A DNA stretch of 57,826 bases from a bacterium (lineage in GTDB: Bacteria; Ratteibacteria; UBA8468; B48-G9; JAFGKM01), in assembly GCA_026414725.1 (NCBI GenBank), contig JAOAIL010000007.1:1-57826 (forward strand). Direction: 5' to 3'. The position numbers and the translations under genes are program-made. Below the pieces are notes generated by a model, which worked only from the letters and a program-made list of their open reading frames with translations, had not been told where the DNA came from and did not search any database. Positions 9,792 through 18,933 of the stretch are shown in pieces (the first letter of the stretch is position 1; each line of letters begins with the position of its first letter).

Positions 9792-10426
9792 AATTAAGAA
9801 GGCGAATGGTAGAGGAACAGATTGTTGCAAGAGGTATAAGAGACAAAAAGGTTATAGATTCCTTTTTGAATGTTCCGAGAGAAAGATTTGTTCCAGAACA
9901 TCTTAAGGAATATGCTTATGAGGATGGTCCACTTTCAATAGGTAAAGGGCAGACCATAAGCCAGCCATATATTGTGGCACTTATGACAGAGGCGCTTGAC
10001 CTTAGCGGTGGAGAGAAGGTCCTTGAAATAGGCACAGGTAGTGGTTATCAGTCAGCAATCCTTGCAGAGATGGGGTGTGAGGTATATTCAGTAGAAAGAA
10101 TACCTGAACTTGCAGAAAGGGCGAGAAAGATATTTATAGAACTTGGATACAATGTAAAAATAAAGATTGGTGATGGTACACTCGGCTGGGATGAGTTTGC
10201 TCCCTATGACAGAATTATTGTAACTGCAGCAGGTCCTGACGTCCCTCCTTCTTTATGTGCTCAACTTAAGGATGGTGGGTCTCTTATAATGCCTGTAGGT
10301 GATAGATACTTTCAGGACTTAATACTTGTAAAGAAGGTAGGTAACCGGATGGAAAGGAAAAGTTATGGGGGATGTCAGTTTGTACTTCTTAAAGGTGCTG
10401 AGGGTTGGAAAAATGAGGGGGAATAG
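9770..10426 (+). CDS. pcm: Protein-L-isoaspartate O-methyltransferase
   Basis: 218 aa class I SAM-dependent methyltransferase that repairs isoaspartyl residues in aged proteins. Diagnostic segments are RERFVPE, the substrate loop GQTISQPYIVALM, and SAM-binding VLEIGTGSGYQSAILAEM. It begins inside the 3' end of the glycosyltransferase gene (22-nt overlap) and shares one base of its stop codon with the following GTG start. Confidence 0.95.
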   Translation: MEEAAFIKLRRRMVEEQIVARGIRDKKVIDSFLNVPRERFVPEHLKEYAYEDGPLSIGKGQTISQPYIVALMTEALDLSGGEKVLEIGTGSGYQSAILAEMGCEVYSVERIPELAERARKIFIELGYNVKIKIGDGTLGWDEFAPYDRIIVTAAGPDVPPSLCAQLKDGGSLIMPVGDRYFQDLILVKKVGNRMERKSYGGCQFVLLKGAEGWKNEGE

Positions 10427-10905
10427 TGATAGAACAAATAACTTCTTATTTATCAGGACTACCTAAAGAATTTATAATATTAATTCTATCTATGCTACCT
10501 ATTTCAGAACTGCGAGGTGCAATTCCTTATGGTGTATACAATAACATACCATTTTTAAAGGTACTTGTTATTTCAATAGCAGGTAATCTCGTTCCTGTTA
10601 TTCCTCTTTATTTTTTTCTTAACAGAATACTTATCTTCATAGACAGGTTCAGATATGGTAAAAGATTTTCTACCTGGCTTGTAAGGCATACCCTTAAAAA
10701 GTCAAAGATGATAGAGTTATATGAGATGCTCGGACTAATTATATTTGTTGGAATTCCTCTTCCGATGACAGGTGCATGGACAGGAACTATTGCATCAGTG
10801 CTTCTGAAACTAAAATCCAGATATTATTTCATAGGGATTATATGTGGTGTTCTCCTTGCTGCTATTATTGTCTCCTTAATTGTCTTTCTTTTTCACCTAC
10901 CATAA
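10426..10905 (+). CDS. Small multidrug-export-type membrane protein (COG2426)
   Basis: 159 aa with about four membrane helices. The motif PISELRGAIPYGVY after the first helix is the hallmark of the 'small multi-drug export protein' family, whose transport role is weakly established. It starts with GTG, overlapping the pcm stop as TAGTG, and is the last gene of the plus-strand operon beginning at 5715. No terminator hairpin is visible before the convergent gene at 10928. Confidence 0.82.
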   Translation: MIEQITSYLSGLPKEFIILILSMLPISELRGAIPYGVYNNIPFLKVLVISIAGNLVPVIPLYFFLNRILIFIDRFRYGKRFSTWLVRHTLKKSKMIELYEMLGLIIFVGIPLPMTGAWTGTIASVLLKLKSRYYFIGIICGVLLAAIIVSLIVFLFHLP

Positions 10906-10927
10906 AAGTATTGAAAGGATAAAGATT

Positions 10928-11425
10928 TTATAAAGAAAAGGCAGTATCAATTGCTTCTTCAGGTGTCTTTACAATAATGGGTTTTTTCTTGAATGTTTGG
11001 AGGAAATTTTCTTTTGAAAGTAAGTCCGCTACCCCACCGCTTCCGTCTATAACTATTGTGGGTTTCCCAATACCGAGAGCCATTGCTATTTCATTGAGTG
11101 TCCCCCATCTCCCGCAGATACCTATAACACAGTCAGCACAGTTGACAATGATATTGTTTCTATAAAAACCAATTCCTGTACCTATCGGGATGTCTATATA
11201 AGGATTTGCTGAGTTTTTATCCCATGGTAGTATCCCCACAGTAATACCATTTCCTTGCTTTGCGCCTTTTGCTGCCGCTTCCATAATTCCACCGAGACCA
11301 CCACAGACAAGAATACCACCTTTTTTAGCAATCAGATAACCTGTTTCCTCAGCAATTTTCAGTATTTCCTCTGTAAGGTTATCATCACCTGAATTACTTC
11401 CAGACACCGCTATAATTTTTCTCAT
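10928..11425 (-). CDS. LOG/TIGR00725-type nucleotide-binding protein
   Basis: 165 aa Rossmann-like protein of the SLOG superfamily: N-terminal IIAVSGSNSGD, glycine-rich GGLGGIMEAAAKGAKQ, and a C-terminal strand-loop with GRWGTLNEIAMAL. Family members bind nucleotides or related ligands; some are annotated as molybdenum-cofactor carrier proteins or cytokinin-type LOG phosphoribohydrolases. Function here is unassigned. It starts 3 nt after the PEP carboxykinase stop and is co-transcribed with it. Confidence 0.8.
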   Translation of the reverse strand: MRKIIAVSGSNSGDDNLTEEILKIAEETGYLIAKKGGILVCGGLGGIMEAAAKGAKQGNGITVGILPWDKNSANPYIDIPIGTGIGFYRNNIIVNCADCVIGICGRWGTLNEIAMALGIGKPTIVIDGSGGVADLLSKENFLQTFKKKPIIVKTPEEAIDTAFSL

Positions 11426-11428
11426 TTT

Positions 11429-13315
11429 TTATACTATTTCAAATACCTCAGGTGATATATAATCCCCATATTCTTTTTGTGCTTTTAGTAGACGTTCTTT
11501 CTGTTCTTCCAATACAGTAAACAGTTCCTCAGGGACATCAGAAAGTTTTTTCCAGAATGCCCATACCCTTTCAATCTTCATCAAATTTTCAGGTACCCTT
11601 ATTGTGAACTGTTTTTCGTAATCATCTTTTGTATAGTTTTTCTTCCGTATCTCATTGAAAAGAGGAGCGATATCTTCATAAAGAGGTATAAGTCCTGTAG
11701 GGGTCATCCTTGCCTTCACTTCATTATTTACTCTTAACGCCATCCATTTTACCCACACATGTTTATCTTTCCTCTCATTCAGGAATTCCCCGGTTTTTAA
11801 ATCTCTAAGGAAGTAGTTAACGCCGAATATCAATGGTTTCTCTTTTAGCCCTTCTCCGAACTTAAGATAATTCTTTACATACTGTCCTAATGGTATGGAA
11901 ACAAAGTCCTGAATACTCATAATATTTATTTCATACTTTCCTTCAGTGCCAACTGTAGCAAATGTTGTCTCTGTTTCAAGCGCTGCACCATATACAATAA
12001 TTCCATGTTCCCATGAGAAACCCTGTTGTACCGGGACATATGCCTTATAGTCCCTTCCACCATACATTATACCGTCTAATTTGACACCTTCAGGGTTATC
12101 CACTTCCGGGTCACAGTTAGCGAGGGCTTTTAGTTTTACAGTATATCTCGCATTTTTATGGGCAGGTAAAATTTTTTCACCCTTCTCATCTGTCTTTCCT
12201 TCATACCACCATCCAGAGTAGTTCTTTCCCTCTTTGGGTAATGGTTCTCCCATCCCTAACCACCATGTCCTTCCATCTTTTACAAGTATATTTGAAAAGA
12301 TAACCTCTCCTGGAGTGGTGAGTATCTGGTATATAAGAGGGTCATCATTAAAATTTACATCCTGTATAATACCGAATATACCTGCTTCTACATTTACTGC
12401 TTTGCACTCTCCATTAATATTCTTTACATAAGCAATATCATCTGAAAGTATTGTCTCTCCTTCAAGCATAGCAGTAGATGTTTTTCCGCAGGCACTCGGG
12501 AACGCACCTGCAAGATATGTCTTTCTGTTATTTTTTGTATGAACTCCTATTATCATAAAGTGTTCTGCAAGCCATCCATTTCTATGAGATTCTCTTATAG
12601 CGAGACGAAGAGCAAGTTTCTTAAACCCCACAGAATTTCCTGCATACTGTGTATTAACGCTATATACAATGTTTTTTGTATAGTCAATATAAATTCTTTT
12701 TTTATCATAGTCCACGCTTACCATATTCTCATCAGTTCTACCAGATGAATGCAGTGTTTTGAATATTATTGAATTATCAGAAATATTACAAAATGCTTCA
12801 TATCCCTTTCTATATAAAAGGTCAACAGAGTGTGCTACATACCAGGAGTCAGTGCATTCCATACAGTGAATTGTAAAGGGAGAATTAGCAGGTCCTAATG
12901 TAAGGAACCGTACAATCATTATCTTCCCTTTCATAGAGCCCTTAAGAAGAGAGAGTATTTCTTCAAGTCCCTTTTCTCTTTCAATTTGATTGAGATTGGG
13001 GCTTAAATGTTCTCCTTCAGGAACAAGGAATTTTGTTACTTCTCTATCTCTCCCTTGGTCGTAATATCCATCAAAGTGGAATGTATGCCCTGGAATAAGA
13101 AGTGCTGCTGATTCTTCACCGGATACAATTGCCATATTTTTTATATATGCAGTTTCATCGGGTGTATCACTGCATATAAAGACATCTTTTGGTTTGCATA
13201 GTGTAACTGCATCAGCAATGAATTTATAGACAGAGATATTATTAATCTTTAATAACTTTTCCAGTTCTTCTTTCCTTAATTTTTTTTCAAGTTTACGGAT
13301 ATACTTATTTTCCAT
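11429..13315 (-). CDS. pckG: Phosphoenolpyruvate carboxykinase (GTP)
   Basis: 628 aa, the length of GTP-type enzymes, which interconvert oxaloacetate + GTP with PEP + CO2 + GDP. The kinase-1a P-loop is GAFPSACGKTS (about 270-280), containing the reactive cysteine typical of the GTP class. Other conserved blocks are ILSDDIAYVK, the nucleotide/substrate region FGVNYFLRD and a long C-terminal domain. The GTP class is common in anaerobes, where it can run towards PEP or fix CO2. RBS AAGGAGG precedes the ATG. Confidence 0.95.
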   Translation of the reverse strand: MENKYIRKLEKKLRKEELEKLLKINNISVYKFIADAVTLCKPKDVFICSDTPDETAYIKNMAIVSGEESAALLIPGHTFHFDGYYDQGRDREVTKFLVPEGEHLSPNLNQIEREKGLEEILSLLKGSMKGKIMIVRFLTLGPANSPFTIHCMECTDSWYVAHSVDLLYRKGYEAFCNISDNSIIFKTLHSSGRTDENMVSVDYDKKRIYIDYTKNIVYSVNTQYAGNSVGFKKLALRLAIRESHRNGWLAEHFMIIGVHTKNNRKTYLAGAFPSACGKTSTAMLEGETILSDDIAYVKNINGECKAVNVEAGIFGIIQDVNFNDDPLIYQILTTPGEVIFSNILVKDGRTWWLGMGEPLPKEGKNYSGWWYEGKTDEKGEKILPAHKNARYTVKLKALANCDPEVDNPEGVKLDGIMYGGRDYKAYVPVQQGFSWEHGIIVYGAALETETTFATVGTEGKYEINIMSIQDFVSIPLGQYVKNYLKFGEGLKEKPLIFGVNYFLRDLKTGEFLNERKDKHVWVKWMALRVNNEVKARMTPTGLIPLYEDIAPLFNEIRKKNYTKDDYEKQFTIRVPENLMKIERVWAFWKKLSDVPEELFTVLEEQKERLLKAQKEYGDYISPEVFEIV

Positions 13316-13385
13316 TTATCCTCCTTTTTGTTTGATTTATAAAAGATAAAAAAACTGTGGAAAAGAGCGGTTATGATGTGAAGTT

Positions 13386-13414
13386 TTGAATATTATAATA
13401 ACATATGGTAATAT
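13386..13414 (+). promoter_or_regulatory. Putative promoter of aminotransferase gene
   Basis: TTGAAT (13386-13391), 17-nt spacer, TAATAT (13409-13414), followed by a ~25-nt leader with a perfect AGGAGG. The -10 match is moderate. The TTG of this -35 also opens the reading frame, but it is not the translation start. Confidence 0.45.
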
Positions 13415-13439
13415 ATATGTCAAAAAAAAGGAGGAGATA

Positions 13440-14585
13440 ATGATTTCTGAAAAAGCAAAGAATATAAAACCATCAGCAACATTAGAGATTAACAAGAAAG
13501 CAAAAGAACTGAAGGCAAAAGGTGTGGATGTTATAAACCTTTCAGTAGGAGAGCCGGATTTTGATACGCCTGATATTATAAAGGAGTTTGCTATAAAATC
13601 AATAAAGGATGGATTTACAAAGTATACAGACACAGCAGGCATTCTTGAATTGAGAGAGGCAATCTGTGAAAAACTTGAAAAGGAAAATGGACTTTCTTAT
13701 GCACCATCCCAGATAGTTGTTTCAAATGGAGCTAAACATTCTTTATACAACATATTTCTTGCAATACTTAATGATGGCGATGAGGTTATTATTCCTGCCC
13801 CTTACTGGGTAAGTTATCCTGAAATGGTCTCTCTCGCTGGTGGAGTTCCTGTTTTTTGTAAATGGGATAAAAATTTTAAAATAGATATGGAACATTTGAA
13901 ATCGCTTATCAACAAAAGGACAAAGGCGCTTGTTTTGAATAGTCCTTCCAATCCTACAGGTATTGTATATGATAAAGAAGAGATAGATAGTATAGCAGAA
14001 ATTCTGCTTAAGAATAATATTATATGTATATCAGATGAGGTCTATGAGAAAATTATGTATGATGGGAAACAGCATATAAGTATTGCTTCATATTCACCTG
14101 AAATGAAAAAGATTACAGTGGTTGTAAATGCTGTTTCAAAGACATTTGCTATGACTGGTTGGCGTATTGGATATATAGCAGCAGAAAAAGAGATTGCAGA
14201 TGCAATTAATAAAATACAGGGACAAACCACATCCGCGCCCTCTTCTATTTCACAGAAGGCAGCGGTAATTGCTATAAAGGAAGGGGAACGGCTTTATACT
14301 GATATGGTAAAGGAATTCCAAAAAAGAAGGGACTATCTTTTGAAAAGTATACCGGAAGAGTTTTCTTATCCAGTTCCTATGGGTGCTTTTTATTTATTCT
14401 GCAGTTATAAAGAGATGGATTCTATGGTACTCTGTAAACGGCTACTTGAGGAGAAGTTTCTCGCTGCAGTCCCTGGTGTGGAATTTGGTGCAGATAAGTT
14501 TATCCGTATTTCCTATGCGACGAGTATGAAAAATCTTGAGGTTACAGTTGAACGACTTAAAGAGTTTGTAAAGGAGAACAGATGA
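13440..14585 (+). CDS. aspC: Pyridoxal-phosphate aminotransferase, class I (aspartate type)
   Basis: 381 aa fold-type I aminotransferase. NLSVGEPDFDTPD at the N-terminus, SPSNPTG (cofactor-proximal), and the Schiff-base lysine in VNAVSKTFAMTGWRIGY (SKxxAMTGWR) identify the aspartate/aromatic aminotransferase subgroup. It likely transfers amino groups between aspartate or another amino acid and 2-oxoglutarate. The start is placed at MISEKAKN because AGGAGG sits 5 nt upstream; the frame extends 18 codons further to a TTG that is part of the promoter. It overlaps the following gene by 4 nt. Confidence 0.92.
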   Translation: MISEKAKNIKPSATLEINKKAKELKAKGVDVINLSVGEPDFDTPDIIKEFAIKSIKDGFTKYTDTAGILELREAICEKLEKENGLSYAPSQIVVSNGAKHSLYNIFLAILNDGDEVIIPAPYWVSYPEMVSLAGGVPVFCKWDKNFKIDMEHLKSLINKRTKALVLNSPSNPTGIVYDKEEIDSIAEILLKNNIICISDEVYEKIMYDGKQHISIASYSPEMKKITVVVNAVSKTFAMTGWRIGYIAAEKEIADAINKIQGQTTSAPSSISQKAAVIAIKEGERLYTDMVKEFQKRRDYLLKSIPEEFSYPVPMGAFYLFCSYKEMDSMVLCKRLLEEKFLAAVPGVEFGADKFIRISYATSMKNLEVTVERLKEFVKENR

Positions 14586-15400
14586 AAACAAAGATTTTTT
14601 TGTACCTGTTGGTATTCATTATAGGGTGTTTATCTTTTAGTTTTTCAGAACCACTTTATAGGTTTTCTCCGGAAAAACCCCTTTTCTATAGTTTCAAAAT
14701 AGAGGGGGATATAACCTATAAATATGAAGGTATATCAGAAGAGACACTCAATGTTTCTTCTAAAGGGATAGTTAAACTTGAAACAATAGGGATGAAAGAT
14801 GATAGATATATTATAAAGATAACTCCTTATAAGACAATTATTAAAATTAATGATGGCATTCTGGAAGACATTACAGATATAGAGACCGCCATATCAAATG
14901 TTATCTCAACATCTATTATGGAAATAAAACCAAACGGAGAGATAATGAGTGTAAAGGAAGAGAGAACAGGGATTTTAGATATTGCTCAGATGTTTATGTT
15001 GGTACCTGCCTTCCCTGAAAAACTTAAGACTCCATGGAAACAAAAAGTTCCTGCATTCAGTATACCTGGTGTTCCTATGTGCTCCCTTACATTTACATAT
15101 TTATACAGTCCTGTAAAGGAAGGGATGTCAAAGATACAACTTCTTTCCAATCAGAGTATAAAAGAGGAGAGGAAAGAACAGGATGTAGTTGTAATCTTTA
15201 CAGGAAAGAATTCTTCAAATGGTGAGTTTTACTTTGATGAGAATATAGGAGAATTAAAAAGTTTCAAAGGATTGGTAGACCTTATCTTGAATATTGTTTT
15301 TAAAGTGCCTTCTTCTCCTGAAAAGAAGTTGTCAACAAAACAGAGCATTCCCTTAAAAATAGGAGTAAAACTTAATATAGAAGTGATAAATAAAAATTAA
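14582..15400 (+). CDS. Hypothetical exported protein, possible lipoprotein
   Basis: 272 aa; family not recognised. The N-terminus is a signal peptide with a lipobox-like IIGC (Cys16), though cleavage after the later SFS is also possible. The remainder is predicted beta-rich (alternating strands such as KGIVKLETIG and RYIIKITPYK), with the look of a periplasmic or outer-membrane-associated protein. ATGA overlap with the aminotransferase gene indicates co-transcription. It ends 4 nt inside the convergent ftsW gene. Confidence 0.7.
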   Translation: MKTKIFLYLLVFIIGCLSFSFSEPLYRFSPEKPLFYSFKIEGDITYKYEGISEETLNVSSKGIVKLETIGMKDDRYIIKITPYKTIIKINDGILEDITDIETAISNVISTSIMEIKPNGEIMSVKEERTGILDIAQMFMLVPAFPEKLKTPWKQKVPAFSIPGVPMCSLTFTYLYSPVKEGMSKIQLLSNQSIKEERKEQDVVVIFTGKNSSNGEFYFDENIGELKSFKGLVDLILNIVFKVPSSPEKKLSTKQSIPLKIGVKLNIEVINKN

Positions 15401-16521
15401 CGGAGAGAGATAACTGGTATCTCAACTTTTTCAATATTTTCTTCTGTGCATACCTTTCTGGCAATATTCAATAACACACCCAGTGCAAGGATATTTATAA
15501 GGAAGGAAGACCCACCTACACTGAAAAAAGGAAGTGTTGTTCCTTTAGCAGGTACAAGATTTAAAACAACACATGCATGAAGGAGGAACTGAAAGCCAAA
15601 GAGTCCCCCTATACCTGCACTTAAGAATTTAAGATAGTTATCAGAGGTTAGATTTGTTATTGTAAAGGCAGAGAAAACGAGTATTGCAAATAAAAGGAGT
15701 ATAAAAGTGGTTCCTATAAAGCCCATCTCTTCCCCTACTACAGCATATATATAGTCCTTATGTGCTTCAGGTAAAAACTTGAGTTTTCTTTCTCCTGCAC
15801 CAAGCCCTTTTCCTGTAATACCTCCTGAACCGATAGTAATGAGTGATTGGATTGTTTGGTACCCACTTCCGTGAGTATCCGCAGATGGATTAAGGTATGT
15901 TTTAATTCTCTGGATTCTATAGGGGAACATTAATATAAGTAAACAGACGAGTATAATCCCAGCAAGAATAATGAGTGTTATATGTTTAAGTTTTACTCCT
16001 GCAAGAAATGTAAGAAGAATAAAGGTAAAAAAGATAATGACAAATGTTCCTATATCCTTCTGTGTTTGTAGAATACCCGTAATAATAAGTAAAAAGATAA
16101 TTGGTACAATCAATGTTTTAAAATTGCCGATATTTATTTGCTTCCTTTTGAAATAATCAGCGAGATATATTATAAATGTAAATTTTACCAGTTCTGCTGG
16201 TTGGAAACTTAAAGGTCCTAATTTTATCCATCTTAATTCTCCAAAAAATCGTGGTAGAGGGAGTAAAAGCATTGAAAAAAGAAAAATGTGGAAACTGTAT
16301 TTTTCAATATATTTTATATCTTTTTTGTTGATGAACCATACTCCTATAATACCTATTACAAGCCATACGAGATGTTTTGTGAAGTAATATGTAGGATTTC
16401 CTGTCCGAGATATTCCATAAATAGAACTTGAACTTAAAACAAAAACACTACCCAGTAGAATTAATATCGTTCCTGAAATCAATATCTTAAAGTAGAGAGA
16501 AAACCTCTTTTTTAAAAGCAT
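15397..16521 (-). CDS. ftsW: Cell-division lipid II polymerase FtsW
   Basis: 374-aa SEDS-family protein with about ten membrane helices: GLGAGERKLKFLPEAHKDYIYAVVGEEMGF and the terminal GGSSFLINILALG are diagnostic. FtsW polymerises glycan strands at the septum with its cognate class B PBP, encoded upstream in this cluster. The start is chosen at MLLKKRFS because AAGGAG lies 8 nt upstream; it overlaps murD by 35 nt. It is the last gene of the cluster in this window. Confidence 0.93.
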   Translation of the reverse strand: MLLKKRFSLYFKILISGTILILLGSVFVLSSSSIYGISRTGNPTYYFTKHLVWLVIGIIGVWFINKKDIKYIEKYSFHIFLFSMLLLPLPRFFGELRWIKLGPLSFQPAELVKFTFIIYLADYFKRKQINIGNFKTLIVPIIFLLIITGILQTQKDIGTFVIIFFTFILLTFLAGVKLKHITLIILAGIILVCLLILMFPYRIQRIKTYLNPSADTHGSGYQTIQSLITIGSGGITGKGLGAGERKLKFLPEAHKDYIYAVVGEEMGFIGTTFILLLFAILVFSAFTITNLTSDNYLKFLSAGIGGLFGFQFLLHACVVLNLVPAKGTTLPFFSVGGSSFLINILALGVLLNIARKVCTEENIEKVEIPVISLR

Positions 16522-17845
16522 CTCCCCGCTCCTTATAATTGTTAAACATATCAAATGATGTACATCCAGGAGAAAACATCACTATATTACCTGTTTTTGC
16601 ATTTTTTAATGCTTTTTCAACTGCTTCTTTAAGGGTATCAACCTTTATCAAGGGTAGACCTGTAGTACTGAATTCTTTCGCAAGTTCTTCTTTTGCTTCT
16701 CCTAACAGAATGATAAGGAAGACCTTTTTCTGGAAATGGGGTATAACTCCGGAGAAAGACATATCTTTATTCCTTCCGCCCATAATAAGTATCGTTTCTG
16801 TATTATTGTCTATACTGTCAAGTGCATTTATTACAGAGTGAGGATTAGTTGATTTAGAATCATTTATGAATAAGACACCATTTATTTCTGCTACTTTTTC
16901 AAGACGGTGGGGCAGGGGGGTGAATGAATAGATTGCCTCTTTTATATCATCCGGAGATAGATTGCATAAAAGTCCTATAAGTGTGGATGCCATCATATTT
17001 TCAATATTTCCCTTGCCCCAGAGGTTTGTTTTTGTAATGTTAAGAACTTCTTCTAAATTTTTAATATTTGAAAAGATATGTTTCCCGCTGATATATGCAC
17101 CTTTTTCTTTTATTATTCTATGACTGAAGAAAAACAGGTTTGATTTTATATCAGGAACTATTTCCTGACAGTAATTGTCATCATAGTTGATAATTGCAAA
17201 ATCATTTTTATCCTGATTGGCAAATATCTTTTTCTTTGCCTCTATATATTTTTTCATTGTTTTATGCCTGTCGATATGGTCTTCTGCTATATTCAAAAGA
17301 CAGGCAATAGATGGTTTGAAGGTTATGGTTCTTTCCAATTGAAAGCTACTTGTTTCAAGTACAACATATGTATCTTCTGTGAGGTTTTCAATCTCCCCTA
17401 TGAAAGGATTGCCTATATTACCACATACATTAACAGGAAAACCTGCTTTTTGTAATATATGTCCTGTAAGAGCAGTTGTAGTTGTCTTACCATTAGTGCC
17501 TGTAATTGCTATAATTTTATTGGTAGGGGAGAAGTTAAAAGCAAGTTCTAATTCACTTATTACAGGAATATTTTTACTTTCAGCATATTTTACAGGGAGA
17601 GCATCATCAGGGACACCAGGACTTACTATAAGAAGTTCCATATTTTCAAGAAATGCTTCTGTATGTCCTCCAATCTCTGTTTTAATACCTTTTTCATTAA
17701 GCAGAGAAGCATTTTTATAAATTTCGTCGGTTACCTTTGCCTCTGTTAAAAAAACATCTGCACCTTTCTTATAAAGAAAAATAGCGGTTTCAAAACCAGT
17801 TTTCCCTAATCCTATTATTACTACTTTTTTATCTTTTACATCCAT
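16487..17845 (-). CDS. murD: UDP-MurNAc-L-alanine:D-glutamate ligase
   Basis: 452 aa Mur ligase adding D-Glu to UDP-MurNAc-L-Ala in the cytoplasm. N-terminal Rossmann-like GLGKTGFETA, ATP-binding AITGTNGKTTTTAL, catalytic HIDRHKTMKKYIEAK with the family's conserved His and carbamylated-Lys region, and C-terminal FINDSKSTNPHS are all present. It sits between mraY and ftsW, the canonical division-cluster order. Confidence 0.96.
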   Translation of the reverse strand: MDVKDKKVVIIGLGKTGFETAIFLYKKGADVFLTEAKVTDEIYKNASLLNEKGIKTEIGGHTEAFLENMELLIVSPGVPDDALPVKYAESKNIPVISELELAFNFSPTNKIIAITGTNGKTTTTALTGHILQKAGFPVNVCGNIGNPFIGEIENLTEDTYVVLETSSFQLERTITFKPSIACLLNIAEDHIDRHKTMKKYIEAKKKIFANQDKNDFAIINYDDNYCQEIVPDIKSNLFFFSHRIIKEKGAYISGKHIFSNIKNLEEVLNITKTNLWGKGNIENMMASTLIGLLCNLSPDDIKEAIYSFTPLPHRLEKVAEINGVLFINDSKSTNPHSVINALDSIDNNTETILIMGGRNKDMSFSGVIPHFQKKVFLIILLGEAKEELAKEFSTTGLPLIKVDTLKEAVEKALKNAKTGNIVMFSPGCTSFDMFNNYKERGDAFKKEVFSLL

Positions 17846-17860
17846 TGAAAGTTTATCCTC

Positions 17861-18931
17861 TCATCGTATTTTTAATGTTACGAGAGTGAAGAGTGCAAAT
17901 ATGATACCGAGTATCCATAAACGCACAGTAACTTTTGGTTCAGGAATACCTTTAAGTTCAAAATGGTGATGTATGGGGGTCATAAGAAATACACGTTTGC
18001 CACGTGTTTTGAAAGATATCACCTGAATAATTACAGAGAATGCCTCTATAAAGAAAATTCCCCCCATTATAATAAGAGATAGTTCCTGTTTTACAATAAT
18101 TGCAAGGAGGCCTATAAGTCCTCCTAACATAAGAGACCCAGTATCTCCCATGAATATTTCTGCGGGATAGCAGTTATACCATAAAAATCCGAGGGATGCT
18201 CCTATAAGTGCTCCTGAAAATACAGTAACCTCTTCAGCACCTTTTATGAAAGGGACATTTAGATAGTTGGCAAATTTTACATTGCTGACAACATATGAAA
18301 TAGCACCATATGTAAGAGCAACCATAAGAACAGAAGCGATTGCAAGACCGTCCATGCCATCTGTAAGATTTACAGCGTTTGAAGTAGCAACAATAATAAG
18401 TGTAGCAAACAGTATATAATACACTCCGAGAGGAAACACAATATTTTTCAGGAAAGGCATATACACAGAGGTGTTAAAATTCAGAGAGGGATGATAATAT
18501 AAAATTAATCCTATTATAAATCCAATACTGATCTGTCCTAATATCTTTACCAGTGGTCTTAATCCTTTGTGACTCTTTTGACGAAGTTTTATATAATCAT
18601 CCCAAAAACCGAAAGATGCCAGCCAGATGGATAGAAAAATTAGAAGGAAGATATATATGTTCTTAAGGTCTGCCCATAATATTGTTGAGATAAGGATACT
18701 ACCGAGTATAAGCAGACCTCCCATAGTCGGTATATTCTCTTTACTGTCCACCCTGAAATTAAGCATATTAGGATGACAGAGATGTCTCAATGCACTTATG
18801 GTTTTTTTTCCAAAAATAATGGTTATAAACAGGGAAGTGAGAGTGGCAAAAACAGTTCTTACTGTCACATATCTGAAAACATTAAATCCAAACCAGTATG
18901 ATGTGAATTGGTAAAGAAATTTATATAACAC
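17861..18931 (-). CDS. mraY: Phospho-MurNAc-pentapeptide transferase
   Basis: 356-aa polytopic enzyme that makes lipid I from UDP-MurNAc-pentapeptide and undecaprenyl phosphate. Conserved signatures: TMGGLL, DDYIKL, NAVNLTDGMDGLA, GDTGSLMLGG and the terminal HHHFELKG with the catalytic histidine cluster. About ten membrane segments. It follows murF by 2 nt. Confidence 0.96.
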   Translation of the reverse strand: MLYKFLYQFTSYWFGFNVFRYVTVRTVFATLTSLFITIIFGKKTISALRHLCHPNMLNFRVDSKENIPTMGGLLILGSILISTILWADLKNIYIFLLIFLSIWLASFGFWDDYIKLRQKSHKGLRPLVKILGQISIGFIIGLILYYHPSLNFNTSVYMPFLKNIVFPLGVYYILFATLIIVATSNAVNLTDGMDGLAIASVLMVALTYGAISYVVSNVKFANYLNVPFIKGAEEVTVFSGALIGASLGFLWYNCYPAEIFMGDTGSLMLGGLIGLLAIIVKQELSLIIMGGIFFIEAFSVIIQVISFKTRGKRVFLMTPIHHHFELKGIPEPKVTVRLWILGIIFALFTLVTLKIR

Positions 18932-18933
18932 GT